Of a stretch of 64,000 bases of DNA, positions 21,115-28,801 are shown one piece after another (the stretch's first letter is position 1; each line of letters opens with the position of its first letter). The position numbers and the translations under genes were made by a program. The DNA is from Paenibacillus polymyxa (GTDB lineage: Bacteria > Bacillota > Bacilli > Paenibacillales > Paenibacillaceae). The stretch covers positions 2,972,501-3,036,500 of the forward strand of contig NZ_CP015423.1 in NCBI RefSeq assembly GCF_001719045.1, written 5' to 3'. The notes under the pieces are model-generated. The model was not told where the DNA came from. It worked only from the letters and a program-made list of their open reading frames with translations, and ran no database searches.

Positions 21115-21615
21115 TTATTCTACGTTATCGTCATCAGGAATGTCTGAAGCTACAGAATGGTAAGCGTCTGTGCTCATAATTCTTTTTGCACCGACATAGC
21201 GGTTAGCGTAATAATTTTCGTTCAGTGAGCTAACTACTACACCACGTGAAGTCGAGGAGTGGGCAAATTTCCCTTCACCTACGAAGATACCTACATGGGA
21301 AATGCCTCTTCCTGTGGTGTTGAAGAACACCAGGTCCCCAGGTCTCATTTCATCGCGGGATACAGAAGATCCCATTTTGAATTGTGATCCTGATTGATGC
21401 GGAAGTTTAATTCCCAGTTTGTTGTATACGTACATTGTGAAGCCGGAGCAATCGAATCCCTCGAGTGTAGTGCCTCCGCTTCTGTAGTTCGTTCCTTTGG
21501 CATCTTGGATGACCTGGTCCATCTTAGAGTCTGCATATGCACTGCCGCCACCGAATGTAAAAGATGTAAAGGCAATGGCAAGACCCATAGCTGCGATCGT
21601 TAGCTTCTTCTTCAA
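21115..21615 (-). CDS. Secreted NlpC/P60 cell-wall endopeptidase
   Basis: Gamma-D-glutamyl-diamino acid peptidase type hydrolase acting on peptidoglycan outside the cell. The 166-residue precursor has a signal peptide (MKKKLTIAAMGLAIAFTSFTF, cleavage after AYA near 28) and a single NlpC/P60 domain with Cys56 (FDCSGFTMYVY), His107 (ISHVGIFVG) and His119 as catalytic triad. There are no LysM or SH3 domains, so it is a minimal enzyme. A c-di-AMP riboswitch lies in its leader, which fits the known association of this riboswitch class with wall hydrolases. Confidence 0.95.
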   Translation of the reverse strand: MKKKLTIAAMGLAIAFTSFTFGGGSAYADSKMDQVIQDAKGTNYRSGGTTLEGFDCSGFTMYVYNKLGIKLPHQSGSQFKMGSSVSRDEMRPGDLVFFNTTGRGISHVGIFVGEGKFAHSSTSRGVVVSSLNENYYANRYVGAKRIMSTDAYHSVASDIPDDDNVE

Positions 21616-21630
21616 AAAAAATATACCCCT

Positions 21631-21750
21631 TCCAATGCCTGCGAGGTTAGCTTAAGGATTCGGTAGAAGGTTCCCCTATGACCACTCTGTTGCGAGATCA
21701 ATTCACCCAAACTGGTTCCCCCGCTTCCTAGGTGCCAGGAATTAGGCTTA
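21631..21750 (-). promoter_or_regulatory. c-di-AMP (ydaO/yuaA) riboswitch
   Basis: Read on the - strand the leader contains, in order, the hallmarks of the ydaO class: GCGGGGGAACCA, GGGTGAAT, a second AGGGGAACCTTCTACCGAAT, and AGCTAACCTCGCAGGC, with the outer CCTAAT and ATTGG able to close the element. This class binds cyclic di-AMP and normally turns downstream genes off. It lies directly upstream of the wall endopeptidase, about 15 bp before its ribosome binding site. No separate intrinsic terminator is evident in the short gap, so control could be translational or use overlapping structure. Recognition is by remembered consensus. Confidence 0.88.
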
Positions 21751-21904
21751 ACTTAAGATGTGCACCTTGGAGAGCAGTATTCACAGAAACGTTATTTTTG
21801 AGATAAAGGTTACAATAAAGATTACAAAGTTGTTACTATCAGTTCACTGCGATTATTGTAACAAAGACGGCTGGCTTTGGCAAATGTTTCATTGCAAAAA
21901 GTTA

Positions 21905-21942
21905 CAAAAAAAATCTGCTCCTAATGTCCCAGGAACAGATCT
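21905..21942 (-). terminator. Terminator of the 22035 gene
   Basis: On the - strand ATCTGTTCCT pairs with AGGAGCAGAT (one mismatch), followed by a run of T. It lies about 95 bp after the stop of the membrane protein gene. The region 21751-22034 otherwise holds no convincing gene. Confidence 0.75.
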
Positions 21943-22034
21943 TGTTAACAGTATTCAGTTATGTGTCGTTTGCGCGAGTATGAATCAAGGTTTTTCGACA
22001 GACGGAAATGAAGTAAAAAACATAAAGGCAGGGC

Positions 22035-22862
22035 TTAGCTTCTACTAGAGATATCGGTATGCCATAGTCTGTACTGCGAACTGATATGCCACAGCCTGAC
22101 CAGACTAGTAACAAAATGATACGATTGCTGGAGAATGAGCGCCAGCATGCCAGTCCAAATCATTGCCACGGTGCCAAATAGACCGAAGACCAGCAGCACA
22201 CAAGCACCGAGCAAAAGGGATATACCGATAGCTGGGAGGAGCTGGCGAAAGAAGGCGAGCAGAGACGATAGTATGGCGTGACCACCGACAGTACCCAGTT
22301 GCATATACAGTATGCACTGCCGAATGAACCATCCGTATGCCATCCATCCAATGACATAGGGCAATAAATGCAGCAGATAAGAGGAAGATTGAAGTGCTCC
22401 TGCTACAATAGGGTAGAGTCTCGGTACTACCCAAAAGGCGGGAAGCAGCAGCAGTCCCAACTCGATGGTGTAATACAACAGCGACGACATGCCATGGCGT
22501 TTCATACCCTTGAAAAAGGACAGGCTTTGCGGTTCAGTCGCATCGGTATGCAGACTTTGATATATTCCGGCTCTAATGAAGGGAGTGATCAGTATGCGTA
22601 GTACAGTCGCCCCTAGTAGTATCCACAAATACACATGTACTTCCCGGCTGTCCATCAGAGCAATCTGACTCTCCATCCAAAATAAGGTCTGTCCCAGCTC
22701 GTTCTGACCCTGATCAGGATAACGGAGCAATAGCGGGATAACGGCAGACTGCACCAGCCGATAGAGAAACACCCCCCACAGTAGTCGATATAGAAATAAA
22801 ATGATAACGATATAGAATCGTATGCGCACCAGCGCCCAGCCCTCTTTTATAACAGTCCGCAT
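22035..22862 (-). CDS. Multi-pass membrane protein of unknown function
   Basis: A 275-residue protein with about six hydrophobic segments (for example VRIRFYIVIILFLYRLLWG, VHVYLWILLGATVLRILI, LGLLLLPAFWVV, LLPAIGISLLLGACVLLVFGLFG). No catalytic motif or transporter signature is visible, and I do not recognise the family. It lies 11 bp downstream of the M1 peptidase gene and ends in its own terminator, so the two form an operon; it may help place or regulate the membrane-tethered peptidase, which is inference. Confidence 0.85.
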   Translation of the reverse strand: MRTVIKEGWALVRIRFYIVIILFLYRLLWGVFLYRLVQSAVIPLLLRYPDQGQNELGQTLFWMESQIALMDSREVHVYLWILLGATVLRILITPFIRAGIYQSLHTDATEPQSLSFFKGMKRHGMSSLLYYTIELGLLLLPAFWVVPRLYPIVAGALQSSSYLLHLLPYVIGWMAYGWFIRQCILYMQLGTVGGHAILSSLLAFFRQLLPAIGISLLLGACVLLVFGLFGTVAMIWTGMLALILQQSYHFVTSLVRLWHISSQYRLWHTDISSRS

Positions 22863-22873
22863 CTATAGACACC

Positions 22874-24886
22874 TCACCATGACAGACTTCCAAGCAGTGT
22901 CTCCAACAGCTTGGTTACACTTACACTCCAACGGGTTTGTTGCTTTTCGTCCAATTCGGCTTTTAGGCTATTGTTAATATGCTTGTTCTCCAGTGCAATG
23001 GTATATAAGGGATCAAGGGTTACATGGGAAACGGGAGAAGTACTTTTGATCCGAAAAGTTGTGCTTTTGCCCGCGCCGTCCCAAGCCTTGAATATCGTGG
23101 TACCATCCTTGAAGGTAAATTGGACAGGGATCTTGGGATAATCCGCCCCTTTTTTGCTGACCGTCACGACTGCTTCATATCCATTCTCCAGCTTGTGGTT
23201 TGTGATGTGATCCACTGAAAAGTCCGCCATCTGGCCGTCATATACATACTGTTCAAAATAGTGGCTCCATGAGCGTCCGGTGACTCTCTCCACGATACGT
23301 TGAAAATCCAGTGAGGACGGATGCTTAAATCGGTACGTCTGGACGTAGGTCCGCATAATCCGATCCATTTTTTTCATACCCACCTGACGTTCAATGCCCC
23401 GTAGTACCAGCTTGCCTCGAGAGTAGGCATTTTGCGCGTACTCAGCAGCTGAGCCGTACTTCCATGACTCACGGTTTAGCGGCTGTGGGGAGGCTACCTG
23501 TCCCGATTGTAATGGCAAGTTAGGGGTAAGCCCATATTCTTGCTCCATAAGCCGCTCCTCTGCATAGGAGGTGAAGCCTTCATCCAGCCACGGCTCCTCA
23601 AATTCATTATTGGCTACCATTCCGTAGAAATATTGATGTCCAATCTCATGAACTAATGTCCGTTCCAGACTATAGCCAGGATTCAGATTACCCGCAGCAG
23701 CGGCCGTGATGAGTGTCGGATACTCCATACCGCCGGCTCCATTGCCTGATTTGGGTGGAACCACGATGGATAGGGTGGAATATGGATAAGGCCCATACCA
23801 TTTGCTGTAGTACGAAAGGGCGGCCTTCGCTGCGCTCATATAGCGCCCTTTGAGCTCCTTGTGCGACGGGTCAAGGTAGAGCTTGATTTTGACACCAGGG
23901 ACTTCAGCAGAAGAAAAGGGTTCTTCTACGGTTACAAAGTTGGGTGAAGCGGACCAGGCAAAATCGTGTACATCATCGGCATAAAATTGATATATTTTTT
24001 GGCCGTTCTGTCGGACGGCACCACGGGTGGGAAATCCGGTCGCTGCTACGATATAAGTTTCAGGCACCCGAATCCGTACGCTGTAAATTCCAAAATCGGC
24101 ATAAAACTCGGAGTTACCATGATACTGGTGGAGGTTCCAGCCCTCCTCGGCGCGTCCACGTTGTCCTGCAGTCTCGTAGACGCTGAGCTTCGGGAACCAC
24201 TGTCCTGCCATTACAAAATCATCTGTCGCGCCCATACGAGCGAAGATAGCGGGCAGTTTTACCTCAAACTTCATATATAATGTGATTTCTTCGCCACCTC
24301 GTACCGGCTTGGGTAGACGCACCTTCACGAGCGAACGGTCGCCTGCGTTACCGTCATCTGGCTGCACATATTGGATGCGGTGCATGAGAGATAAACCGTC
24401 TTCTGTTTTTAGTTCAGTCAGCGTCATGGAGCCAAAGCCGTCTTTGGGCATGGTGTCTCCGCGCAGCTTTCCACCGGATTCCTTCATAAAGGTAGTTTCC
24501 ATGGAAGAAAAGGCATTCGGGTATAGATGAAGATACAGATCATTCACGGTTTTCTTGCCCGGATGCTTCCAGGTCAGTGTCTCAGTGCCTCGCAAAACCT
24601 GTCCTTTTTCCAGAGACACATCAATGTGGTACTCTACCACCCTCTTGCTGAGGATTTCTGTAGCGGCCTGTGGAGGGTTCTTGGGCAGGTCAGGCACGAT
24701 GTTTGCCCCTAGAGGCTTGCCCATATTTGGGGCAAGCGCAGACTCAGACAGGGAGCCGTATAGTGGTTGGCCTATGGACTGCGGGTCGGATTGCGGTTGG
24801 GGCTGCCAGGCAAACCATAACGTCCCTGCGAGGAGACCGAGGGCTAGTGTAGACAATAAAACGATTTTAGTGCGTGCTGGGGTCAT
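22874..24886 (-). CDS. M1-family zinc metallopeptidase, membrane-anchored
   Basis: Aminopeptidase-type protein of 670 residues. An N-terminal uncleaved or signal segment (IVLLSTLALGLLAGTLWFAW) exports it. The M1 core shows GGMEYP (about 385-390, the GAMEN equivalent), the zinc site HEIGH (413-417) and the third ligand Glu436 in WLDEGF, 19 residues after the second His. ATG at 24886 is chosen (GGGAGG 10 nt upstream). Such proteins in Firmicutes act on extracellular peptides, but the substrate is not known. It is co-transcribed with the membrane protein gene at 22035. Confidence 0.93.
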   Translation of the reverse strand: MTPARTKIVLLSTLALGLLAGTLWFAWQPQPQSDPQSIGQPLYGSLSESALAPNMGKPLGANIVPDLPKNPPQAATEILSKRVVEYHIDVSLEKGQVLRGTETLTWKHPGKKTVNDLYLHLYPNAFSSMETTFMKESGGKLRGDTMPKDGFGSMTLTELKTEDGLSLMHRIQYVQPDDGNAGDRSLVKVRLPKPVRGGEEITLYMKFEVKLPAIFARMGATDDFVMAGQWFPKLSVYETAGQRGRAEEGWNLHQYHGNSEFYADFGIYSVRIRVPETYIVAATGFPTRGAVRQNGQKIYQFYADDVHDFAWSASPNFVTVEEPFSSAEVPGVKIKLYLDPSHKELKGRYMSAAKAALSYYSKWYGPYPYSTLSIVVPPKSGNGAGGMEYPTLITAAAAGNLNPGYSLERTLVHEIGHQYFYGMVANNEFEEPWLDEGFTSYAEERLMEQEYGLTPNLPLQSGQVASPQPLNRESWKYGSAAEYAQNAYSRGKLVLRGIERQVGMKKMDRIMRTYVQTYRFKHPSSLDFQRIVERVTGRSWSHYFEQYVYDGQMADFSVDHITNHKLENGYEAVVTVSKKGADYPKIPVQFTFKDGTTIFKAWDGAGKSTTFRIKSTSPVSHVTLDPLYTIALENKHINNSLKAELDEKQQTRWSVSVTKLLETLLGSLSW

Positions 24887-25010
24887 ACAATGGATACCTC
24901 CCGTTGACAAGCATCTACAGCATGTATATGTTTGCTTTCAGGAGATTATTAGTTAAAATATTTATAGTGTAGAATGAGTGTGAAGACGGAAAATGGAGGT
25001 CTAGTGACGC

Positions 25011-25517
25011 ATGAGTGAAAATCAGCCGGACGGCAAAAAACAGATTGCACTGAACATTGTCAGTGGCAAGAGTAAACATAAGGGTTTCGGCGCAGGCTCA
25101 ATCGACCTGAACAGCATGTCTCCGGTTATCATTGACCGAGGAGAGGCGAAAATTGATATCGGTGCCATGCATGCCAAAAGTAAAGTAGAACGCGGGATCA
25201 AGTTCTCTACGAATAAAGAGGATGTACCGAACGGACGCCAAGTATGGCTCGTATGGGTAGCCGTGGATCGTACGCCCGAAGGGCGTATGTACGGCGGTGC
25301 CACCGCCTGCGAGATGCTGATTGACGACGAAGCCAAACGCGGCTGGAAAATCCTCGCCGATCACGTCAATCGTATGGATTATGCGCTCAAGCGTCGTTTC
25401 ATGCTGGAGGATCTCGGCAGTGAAGATAAAGCAGCGCTCAAAAGCCTGCTAATTTCGCATAACGAGGAATGGTGGGACGCTTCGCCTGAGGAATTGAAGC
25501 AGGCGCTGGAAGGGTAG
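25011..25517 (+). CDS. ywhD: YwhD-family protein
   Basis: Cytosolic 168-residue protein of unknown biochemical function. It resembles B. subtilis YwhD as I remember it: GFGAGSIDLNSMSPVIID, then IDIGAMHAKSKVERGIKF and VPNGRQVWLVWVAVDR. ATGGAGGTC is 8 nt upstream of the ATG. In B. subtilis ywhD lies beside pbpG and speE; here a class A PBP and speE lie 7-9 kb downstream, which supports the assignment and shows that insertions have opened up that block. Confidence 0.82.
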   Translation: MSENQPDGKKQIALNIVSGKSKHKGFGAGSIDLNSMSPVIIDRGEAKIDIGAMHAKSKVERGIKFSTNKEDVPNGRQVWLVWVAVDRTPEGRMYGGATACEMLIDDEAKRGWKILADHVNRMDYALKRRFMLEDLGSEDKAALKSLLISHNEEWWDASPEELKQALEG

Positions 25518-25547
25518 GCCCAGCGTTAACGCAGTAATAATAGTGTA

Positions 25548-25579
25548 AAAAAGCAGCCACATCTGTGGGCTGTTTTTTT
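25548..25579 (+). terminator. ywhD terminator
   Basis: Stem of AGCAGCC(ACA) with (TGT)GGGCTGTT, then seven T residues. Confidence 0.85.
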
Positions 25580-25633
25580 CCTATGAGAAGCAACCAAATT
25601 AGAACCTCTATTTAAGCTTTGTGTTACCTGGAT

Positions 25634-25673
25634 ATAGACCGTATTCCTTAGTCAGAGCGGTCTATTTCTTTTT
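25634..25673 (+). terminator. Convergent terminator overlapping the small toxin gene 3' end
   Basis: ATAGACCG (25634-25641) pairs with CGGTCTAT (25658-25665), followed by TTCTTTTT on the + strand. The T tail is on the strand opposite the toxin gene and covers its stop codon, as expected if an antisense RNA converges on the toxin mRNA. The same hairpin with the same stem is repeated at 28645-28684. Confidence 0.6.
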
Positions 25674-25745
25674 CACGTAGGTAAGCAATGCCAGAATGAA
25701 CATGCCAAACATGATCATCAAGGAAATCGCGTCTTTAACCTCCAT
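25662..25745 (-). CDS. Putative holin-like toxin (27 aa)
   Basis: Twenty-seven codons encode MEVKDAISLMIMFGMFILAL plus LTYVKKK: a single transmembrane helix with a charged start and a Lys-rich end. This matches the putative holin-like toxin group of Firmicutes, whose members are linked to type I toxin-antitoxin modules such as TxpA/RatA. GGGAGGTGAT gives a very strong ribosome binding site 5 nt before the ATG. The leader can pair CTCCC with GGGAG around a CGAA loop (25755-25768), hiding that site. A TATACT-like -10 lies further upstream. The toxin label comes from family resemblance and is not demonstrated. Confidence 0.72.
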   Translation of the reverse strand: MEVKDAISLMIMFGMFILALLTYVKKK

Positions 25746-25872
25746 GGGCATCACCTCCCTTCGGGGAGACTAGCCGACCGCCCTTTTAGCCGTATGTTGT
25801 ACTAGAAAAGTATACCGTAAAACAATCGCTTTTAAGATTGGAAACACTTAAATGCGTAATTGTGATAACAAA

Positions 25873-25914
25873 TGACCCGACTAAGATAGACATTATCTTA
25901 GCCGGGTTATTTTA
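25873..25914 (+). terminator. Hairpin/terminator
   Basis: ACCCGACTAAGATA pairs with TATCTTAGCCGGGT (one mismatch), followed by TATTTTA. It lies between the small toxin gene and the PTS gene; which transcript it ends is unclear, possibly one reading into the toxin region. Confidence 0.55.
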
Positions 25915-25927
25915 CGACGGTAGCGCC

Positions 25928-25957
25928 TTGACATCCTGAACAGGCATTCACTATAAT
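25928..25957 (+). promoter_or_regulatory. SigA promoter of the EIIA-Glc gene
   Basis: Perfect TTGACA (25928-25933) and perfect TATAAT (25952-25957) with an 18-bp spacer. The leader carries a perfect 12-bp palindrome GGAACCGGTTCC at 26000-26011, a possible operator. Confidence 0.8.
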
Positions 25958-26077
25958 TCAGATAGAAATCGCTTCCACTCTTCTTTTTATTTATTTTGTG
26001 GAACCGGTTCCTTGAAATGTGTAGTTAAGTCCCATTCACTGTTTATGAATGTAATCTCTAAATAAGGTGGCATCGTT

Positions 26078-26584
26078 ATGTTTAAATGGTTGAAAAAGAA
26101 GGCGACTCCTCGTATTGAACAATTCGACATGGTAGCACCAATCAAAGGAAAAGTGGTTTCCCTTGAAGAGGTTCCAGATCCTGCGTTCTCCACGAAGGCA
26201 ATGGGGGAAGGTATCGCTATTCATCCAACTGAAGGTAAAGTGACTGCTCCTTTCGCGGGTAAAGTCGTTCACGTGATGGAGAAAAGTAAGCATGCTCTGA
26301 TCATTGAGCATGAATCCGGTGTACAAATTTTGATACATGTCGGGATTAATACAGTTTCCCTCAAAGGACAAGGGTTTAACCCTCACGTTCAAACAGGAGA
26401 TAACATTAAAGCAGGGCAATTACTGATGGAGTTTGATCTAGACGCGATTCAACAGGGTGGCTTGCCTGTAATTACTCCGGTAATCGTTCCAGACGGGCAA
26501 GAGATGATCAGTCATGTGGAAATCTTGGAAGGTACATCTGCCTCTCCAGAAGTCCCCGTATTAAGAGTTCACTTAAAGGCCTAG
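26078..26584 (+). CDS. PTS system glucose-type EIIA component
   Basis: Cytosolic phosphocarrier of 168 residues. It takes phosphate from HPr and passes it to an EIIB domain. The family's two active-site histidines are at about residues 72 (SKHALIIEHESG) and 87 (ILIHVGINTVSLKG); the second is the phosphorylated one. There is no EIIB or EIIC gene beside it, so it must serve permeases encoded elsewhere, or act as a regulator. AAGGTGG lies 9 nt before the ATG. A near-consensus promoter and its own terminator make it a single-gene unit. Confidence 0.95.
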   Translation: MFKWLKKKATPRIEQFDMVAPIKGKVVSLEEVPDPAFSTKAMGEGIAIHPTEGKVTAPFAGKVVHVMEKSKHALIIEHESGVQILIHVGINTVSLKGQGFNPHVQTGDNIKAGQLLMEFDLDAIQQGGLPVITPVIVPDGQEMISHVEILEGTSASPEVPVLRVHLKA

Positions 26585-26595
26585 TTCTCATTCAG

Positions 26596-26632
26596 AAAAG
26601 ACTAACCAGGAATTCCTGGTTAGTCTTTTCTT
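26596..26632 (+). terminator. Terminator after the EIIA gene
   Basis: Perfect inverted repeat AAAAGACTAACCAGGAATTC / complement with minimal loop, ending in TTTTCTTT. Confidence 0.9.
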
Positions 26633-26682
26633 TAGATAATTCACTGACCGGTCAAGGATCGGTATGACCATGTGTTCAAAAG

Positions 26683-27432
26683 CTAGGATTCACATATTTC
26701 AGATATCCGCTGATTACAATTGCCTTCGTACAGCCCTCCATGAAAGCAGATCACTTTTTTAATATCATATGGCAGCAGGTTTTTAAGAGATTCTTTGGCC
26801 ATATTGAAATCACAGCAGTATTGTGGGTCTGGAGCCAATAATTTGCCGCTTACCACGCGTAGAGCATCTCCTGCAATCAGGGTTTGACTGGATTTATGAT
26901 AGAAACTTAGGTGTCCTGGTGTATGTCCAGCAGTATCTATAACTACGATCCCCCCACAGAAGGGTAATTCCTCCCCGGCAACGATGGTGGAGTTTACAAT
27001 AGCCTTTGGGGGATTTTCAAGTGTACGCCGGAATGCATGTCTCCACTCTACCGGAACGGATTCGGGCATGGCGCTTACAGCTTGATCTATTGCTTCTGGA
27101 GTCAGCTTTATAAGCTGTTGTTCTCCCTGTATATAAGGCTTTTCGATAGAACTGGCTAATACTTGAACTGGGGATGAAGAAGCCCGGGCTATATCTGCTA
27201 AACTGCCGATATGATCAAGATCCTGGTGTGTTATTAATATGAAGGTAAGTTTATGGATTGCTAATCCGGTGCCTAGAATAGCCTCATGCAAAAGTGAGAG
27301 TTGCCCGGGGTAAACCGTATCAACTAAAATCATGTTATCTTCGTCCCACATTAAAGTGGGGTGAATACTCTCTATACTTCCCATAATGTTAGCAGAAACC
27401 TGGAGCATGTGTATTCCCTTGTCTAATTGCAT
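26683..27432 (-). CDS. MBL-fold metallo-hydrolase
   Basis: A 249-residue metallo-beta-lactamase-fold enzyme. The metal site is visible as THQDLDH (a variant of HxHxDH with Gln in place of the second His), then TAGHTPGH, the Asp of IAGDAL and the final CFHGG. The start ATG at 27432 has GGGAGGG 8 nt upstream. It most resembles glyoxalase II-like hydrolases and the YflN-type proteins, but the substrate cannot be inferred. It stands alone. Confidence 0.9.
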   Translation of the reverse strand: MQLDKGIHMLQVSANIMGSIESIHPTLMWDEDNMILVDTVYPGQLSLLHEAILGTGLAIHKLTFILITHQDLDHIGSLADIARASSSPVQVLASSIEKPYIQGEQQLIKLTPEAIDQAVSAMPESVPVEWRHAFRRTLENPPKAIVNSTIVAGEELPFCGGIVVIDTAGHTPGHLSFYHKSSQTLIAGDALRVVSGKLLAPDPQYCCDFNMAKESLKNLLPYDIKKVICFHGGLYEGNCNQRISEICES

Positions 27433-27573
27433 CGAATCCCTCCCATAAGAGTTGATGTAACACAAAGGAATCGTATCATGAAAAATAAATATGTAAACCT
27501 ATATTATATCGCAAAAATAATTATTTGTAAATACATAGAATTTTAAATTTGTGTGACAGTTAGGAGTGATGAC

Positions 27574-28119
27574 GTGAAGAAAATTTATTTTGTCAGACAT
27601 GCCCAAGCAACAGGACAGGAACCAGATGCCCGACTTACCGATGAGGGTACCCGACAAGCTGAGCAGTTAGTTGATTTTATGGAGAACGTAGGTGTGGAAT
27701 ATATTGTGTCCAGCCCGTGGAAACGGGCCGTGCGAACCATTCAGCCCTTGGCTGAACGGAAACAGTTGCAGGTGTATACTGATGTACGTCTTCAAGAACG
27801 GGTACTTAGCCATGAGCATTTGGACCATTGGCTGGACGTGCTGGAACAGACCTATTTGGACGAGGACTTGAAGCTGGAGGGAGGGGAATCATCCCGTGAA
27901 GCAGTAGATCGAGGAATCCAGCTTGTTCAGGAGCTTATAGAGCGGGCGGAAAAAACGGTTATCATTGTAACTCATGGAGCTTTACTATCTCTTCTCATTC
28001 GACATTACGATCCGCAGTTTGGGTTTGAGGACTGGAAAAAGCTTTCGAATCCCGACGTGTATTTGCTAGAGCTGAAAGAAGCAGAAGCCAAGATTCACAG
28101 AGTGTGGAATACGGGTTGA
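27574..28119 (+). CDS. Histidine phosphatase family protein
   Basis: Phosphoglycerate mutase/SixA-like phosphatase of 181 residues. It begins VKKIYFVRHAQATGQ with the RHA catalytic histidine near residue 9; the second catalytic His is in VIIVTHGALLSLL. GTG at 27574 is chosen because TAGGAGTGAT is 5-6 nt upstream; the in-frame GTG at 27553 lies before that site. Substrate unknown. A YunG-like gene follows after 54 bp and may share the transcript. Confidence 0.9.
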   Translation: MKKIYFVRHAQATGQEPDARLTDEGTRQAEQLVDFMENVGVEYIVSSPWKRAVRTIQPLAERKQLQVYTDVRLQERVLSHEHLDHWLDVLEQTYLDEDLKLEGGESSREAVDRGIQLVQELIERAEKTVIIVTHGALLSLLIRHYDPQFGFEDWKKLSNPDVYLLELKEAEAKIHRVWNTG

Positions 28120-28173
28120 AATAAATAAAGCACGTTCACCATAAGTGCAGAATGGAATCGAAAGGGGAGGCGC

Positions 28174-28530
28174 ATGTTGAATGCAAACCGTTTTTTAGAA
28201 TTAGAAAAGGCGTTGTTTCAAGCTTGGTCTTTGGAGTCTAGTTCTAAATGGACAGCAAATAATCCTGCGGCTGGACAATGTGGTGTCACAGCGCTTGTCG
28301 TTCAGGACAGGCTTGGCGGCGATATTTTGAGGACATGGCTGGATAGTGGCTGGCACTATTACAACCGCATTGGTGAGGACATTATAGATTTTACGAGGTC
28401 GCAATTTTCAAGCCTTCCTCAGTATCAGGATGTATACTCCAACCGGGAGGAAGCTTTTTCGGACACCAATGCAGGGCAGTATGCAGCCTTAAGTCAGAGA
28501 TTAAAGGAATTTCTAAACGAAGAAGAATAA
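28174..28530 (+). CDS. YunG-family protein
   Basis: A 118-residue protein with the segment SSKWTANNPAAGQCGVTALVVQDRLGG, which matches the YunG group of B. subtilis as I remember it. The QCGVTA core with its Cys, and the later GWHYYNRI, hint at a small papain-like or transglutaminase-like fold, but function is unknown. AAAGGGGAGG lies 3-4 nt before ATG. It probably shares a transcript with the histidine phosphatase gene upstream. Confidence 0.8.
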   Translation: MLNANRFLELEKALFQAWSLESSSKWTANNPAAGQCGVTALVVQDRLGGDILRTWLDSGWHYYNRIGEDIIDFTRSQFSSLPQYQDVYSNREEAFSDTNAGQYAALSQRLKEFLNEEE

Positions 28531-28644
28531 AGGGATTTAAATCTGGATGCAGTCATAAAGACGTGATTTTTGAACCTGATCCAATGGAAGGTACTTTTTG
28601 TTGCCCAATATACATTAAAGAGCAGTCGGCAGTAGGGTCCAACA

Positions 28645-28684
28645 ATAGACCGTTACCTTGGATCGGGGCGGTCTATTTCTTTTT
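28645..28684 (+). terminator. Repeated convergent terminator hairpin
   Basis: ATAGACCG (28645-28652) pairs with CGGTCTAT (28669-28676), then TTCTTTTT. The stem and tail are identical to the hairpin at 25634-25673, while the loop differs, so the structure is conserved along with the decayed toxin copy. Confidence 0.6.
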
Positions 28685-28750
28685 CATGTAGGTAAGCAAT
28701 TTCATTGATGAACATGCCGAACATGGTCATCAATGAAATTGCGTCTTGAG
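28673..28750 (-). pseudogene. Decayed second copy of the holin-like toxin gene
   Basis: On the - strand the codons for DAISLM-MFGMFI are kept, with one substitution. A one-base insertion then shifts the frame; the end LLTY.KKK and the stop codon are still recognisable in the other frame. The position of the start codon reads CTCAA-type sequence instead of ATG, and the strong ribosome binding site and leader hairpin are gone. The rest of the 28531-28801 gap shows no gene. It is a dead duplicate of 25662-25745. Confidence 0.75.
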
Positions 28751-28801
28751 ATATTAATTACTTAATTACGTATTTTCTTGGAGAGTACTATAAAATAAAC
28801 T

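Noticed and set aside
21758..22048. A 96-codon + strand frame between the riboswitch and the 22035 gene
   Set aside because: It has no ribosome binding site, odd composition, and covers a - strand terminator.
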